This document shows, piece after piece, positions 56,611 through 64,000 of a stretch of DNA of 64,000 nucleotides. Origin of the DNA: Dermanyssus gallinae (Eukaryota; Arthropoda; Arachnida; Mesostigmata; Dermanyssidae); contig QVRM01002205.1 of assembly GCA_003439945.1 (NCBI GenBank), positions 39,811 to 103,810 of the forward strand. Direction: 5' to 3'. Positions within the stretch are counted from its first letter, which is position 1. Each line of letters starts with the position of its first letter. The notes beneath the pieces are model-generated. The model did not search any database, was not told the origin of the DNA, and saw only the letters and a list, made by a program, of their open reading frames with translations. The position numbers and the translations under genes are program-made.

Positions 56611-56720
56611 GCAGCAGCAACAACAACAACGGCAGCCACAACTGCAGGCGAAATACGTCACGACGAATACCTCAGTCCGGCCGCTATCTGTGCGCTTAAG
56701 AACAGCCTGCAGAAACGTAC
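56345..56720 (+). CDS. Possible exon encoding basic, polyglutamine protein segment
   Basis: The open frame starts MRVIRFSSFVTSLVDN, has a Lys/Arg-rich stretch (about residues 38-65: RRNRKVD...KHKRRRRKENSRK), then PPPP and about 19 Gln, then VTTNTSVRPLSVRLRTACR. A perfect donor-like GTAAGT follows at 56,721, which would end an exon after 125 codons. The Gln run is a CAA repeat of the kind seen all over this window, so the frame may be accidental. I know no homologue. The long Leu-rich minus ORF over the same DNA is a repeat shadow. Confidence 0.25.
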
Positions 56721-56908
56721 GTAAGTAGTATATGTTTCGTCGTGTAATGCGTACGTCCGAACACCCGTCTAGCAACCCCATCGCTATATAAGGCCATCGC
56801 CGCCTGACAAGGGCAACGGCAACAACAACAGCAGCAGCAACAACAACTGCAGCAGCAACAACAACAACAACAACAACAACAAACAACAACAACAACAGCA
56901 ACAGCAGC

Positions 56909-56939
<31 letters not shown>

Positions 56940-57115
56940 GCAGCAGCAGCAACACCAACACCAACAACAGCAACAACAACAACAACAGCAACAATAACAA
57001 CAAAAACAACAACAGCAGCAGCAACAACAACAACAGCGACGACAGCATCAACAGCAACGACAACAACAACAGCAACAATTACAACAACACCAACAACAGA
57101 TACCACCACAGCTTT
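56565..57115. repeat. (CAA/CAG)n tract
   Basis: Long CAA and CAG triplet blocks, broken only by about 180 bases of unique sequence (56,640-56,815). This is the longest such tract on the right side of the window. Confidence 0.85.
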
Positions 57116-58437
57116 TGTTAATGGCTACTTCAGATAACAACAATGTTCACAATATTAATAAGTCTCCCTTACTGTCGTCGTAGTAGTAATAGTAGTAGTG
57201 GTGGTGGTGGTGGTGACGGACGGTCGGTACCAGCAGCCGTCAAAGTTCGTCCCTCTCTCAAGCCTGAGCGTTATTGGACGTCAAAACCTGTTCTCCTTTT
57301 TCTTCTTATTCTTCGTCTCCTTATTATATTTCCTCAGCTTCTGCTGCTGCTGTTGCTGATCGCGATCCTCTGCCTCTCGACGCAGCACCTCAGCTCATAT
57401 ATAAGTGACACACATACCCGAGTCGTCACTGAAGTCGTTTTTTCGCAGTGAGTGAGTGCTCTGTTGTTCCGGTGAGAGTCTCCGGCGCTCTGCTTTTCGG
57501 ATTTGCATCGCGTTATCTTTCTACGTTTCTCTAATTCGCTCTCGCTCGCTCACTCGTTACAATTTATGTTTGCGTTTGAAATCATGCGTCCGTATCTCTA
57601 TGACAGGCGCGTTGGCAAATGTTCCACGCTCGCCGCAGCGTCAGCGAAACGCGGTAAGTGAACGACATTGGAGGCCACCTATAAATCTCTTGAAATGCAA
57701 AGTTATTGCAAAATAAACAATATGTACAATAAATCTCTTCGATCTCTGTGCCTCTAGCTGGCACAACCTTTGCATGACACATTAAGTTTGCTCTCACTAA
57801 CACGAACATAAACATTGCTTTATTGTGCCTAGCTTAATTCTAGAAAAATGCTTTTACGCATATCCGGGACGGGTGGTGGTGTGCGACTCAACGGTGCCGA
57901 TGTACTCACCAGCATAGTAATACCTACCTATTCTAAAAGATTTCTCACCTAAGTCAAGGCCCCATGACGAGTCGAGAGGCTGGCCGGCTGACCAGCAATA
58001 CCTTAATATCATCAATTCAACGTATACTTTTTACCCTTTAGTGTTATGTGGGCATTGCGGTCTGTTGTAGCAAGTTCGATTGTTTCCGGGCGTTTAGTGA
58101 CGATGATGTTTGCGAAGGCGATTTCCTTGACGCTCCTCGACCTAGCTGTTCGAGTGTCGTTCAAGAATGCTTGCGCGCGACTATTTCGAATGCACTTTTG
58201 ACGCCATCTCCTTCTCCTGAGTCACAGAAATGGCTTACGTGCATGGAGCGCGTGCAATACGATGCAAATCGCTGCTTTCTGAAGTACCGTGGCCTGTAAC
58301 GAAGTGGATCAGCAACGTGCGGAAGTGTGATCCCTCTCGCTTGTTGGACTATTACTAGGCTAACAATTGCAATCATGAAGCGGGTCCTGAAACCTGGAAG
58401 CAGGTCCGCCTGGGTCCCTTGCCCACCACTACCACTT
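57116..58437. other. Unannotated stretch
   Basis: Short TAG and GGT runs lie near 57,180-57,215. ORFs of 77-102 residues are unrecognised. One (58,048-58,299, plus) is Cys- and Ser-containing without known domains. Confidence 0.4.
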
Positions 58438-58989
58438 TTATTATTATTATTATTATTATTATTTTTTTTTTATTATATATTTATTTAATATTTCGGTGTT
58501 TCCCTACAATTGTGGGATCTAAACGTGTACCCGCCTAGGCTCACCCCCGCTCCTCAATCCATGGAGCCGATGACAGCGGCGGCGTTTCCCCTACACACTG
58601 CGAGCGAGAGTTGCTGACGTAGAAACTCACCCTCGCGCTGGTCACCCGTGTTAGCACTTATTTTGATACCTAGGTCTTTGAGGAAGATACTTGTGTTTTT
58701 GCTGATTGGACCTATCGTTTCCATGGCGACGGGTACGAAGTGGTATCTTTTCTCTAGGTCAGAGTATTTGCGCTTTTTTGCGATCTCAGCATGTTCGGCA
58801 ACCCACCCTGACCGGGTAGCGCTATGCATCAAGTATGACGGAGCCACTGTACATGATACCGTGGCATCCCATACTAGACATTTGCCCTTAGACCATGGCG
58901 GAATGGTGACGCCGTCGGGTCTTTTGTCGTCTTCGAAGCCCAACCTGGGCTCTAGGGTGCTTGGTATGCCGGCTCTACGAAGAGCCTTC

Positions 58990-59023
<34 letters not shown>

Positions 59024-59060
59024 ATCATATCATTATCATTATCATTATCATTATCATTAT

Positions 59061-59095
<35 letters not shown>
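58438..59095 (-). mobile_element. Inverted, 5'-truncated copy of array element B, between (TTA)n tracts
   Basis: The minus strand from about 58,990 to 58,497 matches copy B from 50,411 through its 3' end with only scattered changes. It encodes RRAGIPSTLEPRLGFEDDKRPDGV and CLVWDATVSC, then the C-terminal EFLRQQLSLAVCRGNAA and stop. It is flanked by (TTA)n at 58,438-58,480 and by a (TTA/TCA)n tract at 58,987-59,095. It is truncated exactly where AATAATAAGAAGG could align with copy B AAAGAAGG. The frame (58,554-58,943 plus upstream residues) is intact, so this is a recent, dead-on-arrival insertion. Confidence 0.88.
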
Positions 59096-60104
59096 TAATC
59101 TCGGTACTTCCTGTGTCTTAATCTTTTAATATTTGTGCCTCCCTCTCAGCGTAATTGTATTACGACACGATTTGTGATGCTAGATAAAATTGCGACAACA
59201 CGATGATGCATGAATAAGAAACGCAAATAGCGCTTAGTGATTACGCTTTGATTGACAAGCGATAACGCGTTTTTTTTTTCTCAGTTTTACATAGTGGCCA
59301 ACGTGAAGACTTACTCTGCCCGAGTAATGCAGTTGTTTTTAAACGACTCTGTTCTGCTGATACTCATAGATGAAATTAAATTGTGTTTTTATGTTAAATG
59401 ACGTTTGCAGTGCGCGAAGTATGTCATTGTTTTGACTGTTCGCTTGCGTTAAGAAGCATATGCGTGCAAGCCGCGCACGTGGAGCGTTACTAATGTAACG
59501 CTCGTCTGCAAATGCCGCCCATGCGGTCGATAGTATATCTCCAGCTTCATCAGAAGTTGAAGATTATGATAAATAGGACAGAGTGACCGCCTGCATGTAT
59601 TGAAACAACTATCGTAGTAGTAGTAGTAGTAGTAGTAACTGAGTACTGCGTTAAGGTTCGACTAAACCCAACACGGATTATTGTGACCCGAAGCTGCCAA
59701 GATATGCGCTCTCGGGCTGCGTATTGAGTGTAAACGTACTGACTATATGTGTGTGTGCGCGTGTGTAGTATATACTAATAACTAATATATAATGCAATAT
59801 ATTAATATAACATATAATATATATTATAATAATCTAACAATAAGTGAGTGTGAGTTTGCGCGCCAAAAACGCACGCTACACGTGTGCATATGTGAGACTC
59901 AAACGAGAAACAGCACAAAAACATTCTTGCATGTGACAGACAGATGCATGTCGTCTCTGTCAGAGCTCTATCTTTTGCGCTGTCAGCGGAATGTGTCCGT
60001 CGTCACCGCCCCCGACAGACGACCACCCCCGGGGGGGGGGGGGGGGTTGGGGTCTGGTCTGTATGCCGATGACAGCCACAGCCAGCGAAGCCATGTAGCT
60101 TGGC
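59096..60104. other. Unannotated stretch
   Basis: A short TAG run lies near 59,612 and a G-run of about 16 at 60,030-60,046. The region just upstream of 60,105 may be promoter DNA of the candidate gene at 60,290. Confidence 0.4.
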
Positions 60105-60110
60105 TATAAG
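60105..60110 (+). promoter_or_regulatory. Candidate TATA box
   Basis: TATAAG in the context TTGGCTATAAGTACGC lies 180 bases before the ATG of the candidate secreted-peptide exon, giving a plausible start site near 60,135 and a 5' untranslated region of about 155 bases. No in-frame upstream evidence was tested. Confidence 0.45.
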
Positions 60111-60289
60111 TACGCTGCTTTCTACCTGCCTAATGGCAACGGTTGCAGGCGATTGCAGGTTAGCTGAGTAGTGTGAGCGCCGTTGAGGTCGTTATCATCA
60201 CGTCAGACGTCTGACGTCTGCCCATTGTGCTGATTTACTGATTCAAACGTCGTCAGCTTGAGCAGAAGAGACGAGAGGTCACAGAAACA

Positions 60290-60456
60290 ATGCAGGAACA
60301 GCAGACACGCTCGCATGCTCTCATGCGCATCCTGTTACTGGCAGTGCTGAGCGGTACTCTGACCAGCGCGGCACCCAATAACGATCCCGAATGCAGCGCG
60401 GAGTACCTGGAGAAATGCGCGAGGATATCTTTCTGTGGGCCGGCGACATCGATGGG
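60290..60456 (+). CDS. First exon of a candidate secreted cysteine-containing peptide
   Basis: The exon would encode 55 residues plus a split codon. It starts MQEQQTRSHALMRILLLAVL, in which the hydrophobic core ILLLAVLSG preceded by Arg and followed by small residues (TSAA) reads as a signal peptide with likely cleavage around residue 27. The mature part, NNDPECSAEYLEKCARISFC, has three Cys in the first 25 residues. GTAAGA directly after ATGGG at 60,457 is a strong 5' splice site, and unspliced reading hits a stop there. A TATA box lies upstream. I know no homologue. Downstream exons are not identified in this window. Without transcript support the gene is unproven. The ATG is the first after the TATA box in this frame. 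Confidence 0.5.
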
Positions 60457-60503
60457 GTAAGACGACGATATATATCATGATATTATCGAGTGTTTATATT
60501 TAC

Positions 60504-60519
60504 AAAAAAAAAAAAAAAA

Positions 60520-60556
<37 letters not shown>
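60504..60556. repeat. A-run and (TA)n
   Basis: About 18 A residues, then a TA run. A second A-run plus TA run occurs at 60,747-60,789. Both lie in the presumed intron of the candidate gene. Confidence 0.85.
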
Positions 60557-60559
<3 letters not shown>

Positions 60560-60750
60560 ATACGCGCTTTATTTACATAAAGAATAAGAATTTGTTTTAG
60601 CATCACATGACCAATTCCCTTTCGGGTGTGCGTCAGTTGTATGGCCTGGTAACCCTCTAGGGGTACAGCGACATAACGATCTCTTTTCGAGCTATGCATT
60701 TGGGCTCGTATCTCACTTGAGATCTTGTGGTCGTTTGTATGCGATTAAAA

Positions 60751-60789
<39 letters not shown>

Positions 60790-60792
<3 letters not shown>

Positions 60793-61329
60793 CGGTAATA
60801 GTAGAGCACACTCCCGCTAACTAGCAGTTCCGTGCGGCACCGTTCAACGTAGCAATGCTTGTGTATGCATTGGCACGAGACAATTCCTAGTAGATTGGGA
60901 TACAATGGATACGTTGTCCCGGAAATGAAACGGAGAGTTTGTCGATGTTAATGCAATTGTCGTACACGATAATTAGCGGGCGACGCAAATAACTACACGA
61001 AAATAGGGGCAAATACAATTAAAGTGCTAGCTGCGCGTGGCAGAGAATCATTAGAGCATCGCGCATCACGTCTAATAGGAGTTGATGGCGGGGCTTCGAA
61101 GTACGCCATTCGCTGCATCCAGCGCTGTCATTCTAAAGGCACTCGCGCAATGTCTTACAACTTTCTTTAAGCACAGTCACACTAGATATCGACACCACGC
61201 GACACAGTACGCAAAGCGCTTACATCCACAGGCATTCACGTAAACCGATCTAGTGTACTCTCGGTTTTCGAAGCTTTCAGTAAATACTGTAGAAAGACCA
61301 CACTACCAAAGTTTATATACAACGTACAT
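60790..61329. other. Unannotated sequence
   Basis: No ORF or repeat of note. It could be intronic to the candidate at 60,290, but no acceptor and exon were identified. Confidence 0.4.
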
Positions 61330-61343
61330 AATAATATACTCAA

Positions 61344-61390
<47 letters not shown>

Positions 61391-61408
61391 GTGTTTGAGT
61401 ATATTATT
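61330..61408. repeat. TA-cored hairpin with 21-bp perfect arms
   Basis: AATAATATACTCAAACACAC at 61,330 (plus one A) is the exact reverse complement of the sequence at 61,388-61,408. A (TA)n tract fills the loop. The plan is the same as the hairpin at 11,137-11,180. Confidence 0.9.
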
Positions 61409-61489
61409 TATATATATAACAGACAGAAAACTTTAGTGTACGTTTGCCGGTAAACTTGTTTTTATATGTATATTTGTGTATATTTCGGC

Positions 61490-61661
61490 AACTACAGAGG
61501 GGCAACGCCAATATTCTATTGAGTGGTCACCAACACTCCAGCAATAATAATGCAAACATTAAATTTATAAATATTATATATTGAATATACTAATTATGGT
61601 GTTACCTGCACATATTTATTAAATTAATAAATTCTTGTTCCAAAAAATTATACTATTATTA
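61490..61661 (+). mobile_element. 3' end of a copy-D-family retrotransposon
   Basis: It begins AACTACAGAGGGGCAACGCC and follows copy D (53,353-53,538) through GAGTGGTC-CC-ACACTC, GCAATAA-AAT and CTTGTTCCAAAAAA to TTATACTATTATTAT. Only the last codons and 3' untranslated region remain, so this is a heavily 5'-truncated insertion that again ends at TTA-like triplets. Confidence 0.8.
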
Positions 61662-61747
61662 TGCCGTCTGGTTCGATGGCGTGCGGTCATGTGTTTGCTT
61701 GAGTTTTTTAGTCTGATAACCCGACTGAATACTTTACGAAATTTGGC

Positions 61748-62467
61748 TTGGTATTTTGTAATGATACTTGCATCAGTGCGCGCGTAGTGTTAGCTCTGAG
61801 ATACTGTAGTTGTGACCATGAGGAATGGTCCGAATGGAGACCTTTCAAGGCTTCCGTTCGGACTTTTGACTTAGTTCAATTTGCAAGCGTCATCGCACGC
61901 AATAGACCCCACACCTGCTACGGCGGGAAAGGCTATAGCTTATGTTGTCGTCGCCTAGTGGCTGCGCCTTTGATTGGCGACCGAGGGAACTCGGTTCAAG
62001 GTCCAATTCGTCTGGTACCAAAACTTTTCGAATTCAGACATGTGATCAAACTTGATGACTCTCGCTCAGTTCTAGCAGTCGGCATTCCCGCGGTTCCAGT
62101 TCGATCTACTCTGTGTGGAGGTTGGAGGTCAATGAAGAGATCGGCAAGTACCCGTGACTACGGTTTTAATCTAATGCGTCTTTGCCATTATGGCGTATAT
62201 AACCGAACGACGTCACAGCTGCAGATGGCATGCATCTGCAGCCGGCGAGGACCAGCAGCAGCAGATGGAGCATGTAGCCCGGTGCCCAGATCCAAGCGAG
62301 GTCTCTCGGAATGTCTCCCCCAATCGCTGACGTCACAGTCACCGTGTTGGGGCACCCAACCCGACAAGAAGCAGATTCGCTGCAAGAGCAGCACTGAAGG
62401 CAGGGACGACGTGGACGGCAACGGCGGCAAAGGTGGCGGCAAATGCAATGAAGGGAATCGTCCGTAA
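61748..62467 (+). CDS. Hypothetical 239-residue ORF
   Basis: The longest unexplained open frame in the window. It is Cys- and Arg-rich (for example YCSCDHEEW, YSLCCRRL) and ends Gly- and Lys-rich (GNGGKGGGKCNEGN). No domain, signal peptide or membrane segment was recognised. It lies upstream of the decayed RLE retrotransposon that reaches the window edge, so it could be N-terminal sequence of that element, but I see no clear zinc finger or Myb motif. It may also be chance. Codon usage was not tested. Confidence 0.25.
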   Translation: MVFCNDTCISARVVLALRYCSCDHEEWSEWRPFKASVRTFDLVQFASVIARNRPHTCYGGKGYSLCCRRLVAAPLIGDRGNSVQGPIRLVPKLFEFRHVIKLDDSRSVLAVGIPAVPVRSTLCGGWRSMKRSASTRDYGFNLMRLCHYGVYNRTTSQLQMACICSRRGPAAADGACSPVPRSKRGLSECLPQSLTSQSPCWGTQPDKKQIRCKSSTEGRDDVDGNGGKGGGKCNEGNRP

Positions 62468-63189
62468 GACCCGGATAGCATGCAATTGGTGAATTGGTGG
62501 TAGAAGTAGACTACAAGGAAAATGCGACGGCTCTTTCCGAGTTTAAAGCACTTGGAACAACAATTACGTGCCAGGCAAGACCGCGTATTTTCATAAAGGG
62601 ATCGTCTGCAGGGTTCATCACTCTTTCCCCAAGCCCATCATCGTTGAATCCGTGAAAGCCGTTAGTGTAGCAGAGGCCAGTCCGAGTGCAAGCCCGTGAC
62701 CCTTGTTTGGGCAGTTTAGAGAGCCATGTGAGGGGGGCAGGCGGATTTAGGACGCTATGCTTCTACCCAACTTTGCAAAAAAGCGCTCAATCCCGAAGCA
62801 GCATCAGACTGACGTTGCCCACCGTGGTAGTCTAGCACGAGTCCATGCAGTGCTTCCGATGCAACAAATTTGGGACATACTGCCAAACAAACTGGCAAGA
62901 ACATTAGAATGTTTGCGACTCCAGTGCGCCAAACCTGGCTTACTGTCTAACGCCCGAACGACTAGACCTGCCATCGGACTGCAAGGGCTCCACTCGGTGA
63001 AATATAGGAGAAAGCAAAGCACCCTCATGTCCAATCCGCCAGCTCGTCCTTGACGCTTGGTGCCTATCGGTTTCACCTCGGGATTCATCCAAGAACACGG
63101 TGTCCATCATCCAGCCCATCAACGTTGTCGATGCTGGCGAGTACGGAGTGCACGCATCCACACCGACTCGGGCATTCGATATGACGTCG
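62468..63189. other. Unannotated sequence, perhaps decayed retrotransposon
   Basis: A plus-strand segment near 62,848-62,890 reads QCFRCNKFGTYCQT, similar to a zinc knuckle (C-x2-C) with the usual His replaced. Frames are broken. This may be Gag-like or ORF1-like debris. Confidence 0.3.
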
Positions 63190-64000
63190 CCAGTAATATG
63201 ACACGAAGTCGGGAGACAATACTGACTTCCACACTATGATGCTTCTTCAAATCCGCGAGCACGGAGGGTCATGTATTTCTTGAGAGCATGTCCAGCCTTC
63301 AAGATATCCGCAGACTTCTAAAAAAACTCTGCTGCGATGTGCAGGGATTTGTCTGAACATATTTTGCGATACGTTTGCGCGCTCTCAGCTTCAGGCCTCG
63401 GTGGTCTCGGAATTAGAAGATCCTCCAGCTTTGCTCTACCTGAATTCTCTTGTCTTTCAGTACTGGACTCTCCAATAGCTCACCAAGACGAAACCGTTGA
63501 GGGGCTGCAGCTTACCTTAGGCGACTCAGGTCCAGGAAAAGGCATTAAAGGCAAGCAATCGGCGAGGCAAAAAAGTTCCCTAGCGTGAGTCAAGTTTCGC
63601 CTCAAATACTCCCTAGCGCAAGCCTGACGGATTCGATCCGTTTTGCCCACATCTGTAGGACGAAGGGCGGTGTTTGGCTGAACGTCCGAGCGGAAATCTT
63701 GAAAAGCTACCTTGCTGTTAACCCGGAGCTGAGACGTGTGCAAGCTTCGCCTAGTTTTCGCCGCTTCGCAAGTTCTTGTGGCAAGAACATGGCTGATGCA
63801 AAGGTTGTGAGCTGCAAGGAGGCGATACCTATGAAGCAGGCACGCCACAGCGCCCTAATTGAAGTGTCTGTTAGAACCGTCGGACAGGCGAGGTGCCGTG
63901 CACGTCAAGCCGCAACATATCTGTGAACACAAAAATTCGACCAGACGGTTTGACCCTGACCCCTGGGCTATGGGGAAACTGCTAATCTGGGACGAGTCGA
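63190..64000 (+). pseudogene. RLE-type non-LTR retrotransposon, decayed, continues past window
   Basis: In shifting plus frames it reads YFLRACPAFK (about 63,272-63,300; compare copy D YVLRTSPVF) and SGLGGLGIRRSSSFALPEF near 63,391-63,445, then GGVWLNV near 63,666. A damaged zinc motif, CGKNMAD...SCKE, lies near 63,778-63,820, followed by ARHSAL. At the edge the endonuclease core reads KIRPDGLTLTPG, then after a frame change LLIWDES. It is another member of the TAA-associated family group, broken by stops and frameshifts. The remaining C terminus and 3' end lie beyond 64,000. Confidence 0.7.

Noticed and set aside
56341..57078. 245-residue Leu- and Cys-rich minus ORF resembling a membrane protein
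   Set aside because: Hydrophobicity comes only from CAA/CAG repeats read on the opposite strand.
58648..59121. 157-residue plus ORF
   Set aside because: Antisense of the inverted copy B fragment, extended by (TTA/TCA)n translation.

Overview
The window looks like non-coding, repeat-dense genomic DNA from an animal, most likely an arthropod. The evidence is eukaryotic mobile elements (a Ty3/gypsy LTR retrotransposon, R1-like and restriction-endonuclease-type non-LTR retrotransposons, a mariner fossil, tRNA-derived SINE-like repeats), one candidate spliced gene start, and very long (TA)n, (CT)n, (CAA/TTG)n and (TAA)n microsatellites. No bacterial operon, rRNA or intact canonical tRNA gene was seen. 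The species cannot be named from the sequence.

Layout. 1-13.8 kb: microsatellites, perfect hairpins, a 135-bp tandem duplication, and a CAA/TTG-rich tract (about 7.3-11 kb) whose long ORFs are only low-complexity shadows. 13.85-15.64 kb: a 1.1-kb fold-back element with TA junctions, a diverged relative abutting it, and a separate hairpin with 106-bp arms. 15.6-30.4 kb: mostly unrecognised sequence with SINE-like copies. 30.4-32.3 kb: a decayed minus-strand R1-like element, split by a plus-strand fragment of another non-LTR element. 37.3-41.27 kb: a Ty3/gypsy element with one long gag-pol frame, 5-bp target duplications, and a deletion that fuses the integrase frame to the tail of the 3' LTR. 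43.7-45.05 kb: another R1-like relic. 47.4-48.3 kb: a mariner relic.

48.9-53.54 kb is the most striking part. Four 5'-truncated non-LTR retrotransposon ends, each carrying a zinc motif and a KRPDG...WD restriction-like endonuclease, stand head to tail with (TAA)n or (TTA)n at every junction. A near-identical inverted copy at 58.4-59.1 kb also lies between (TTA)n tracts, and a short 3' end at 61.5 kb again ends in TTATTATT-like sequence. A further decayed member runs off the right edge. This suggests retrotransposons that repeatedly use TAA/TTA microsatellites as landing sites.

Host genes: the only reasonable candidate is a first exon at 60,290-60,456 that encodes a signal peptide and a short cysteine-containing segment, with an upstream TATA box and a GTAAGA donor. 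A polyglutamine ORF ending at a GTAAGT donor (56,345-56,720) is a weaker candidate.
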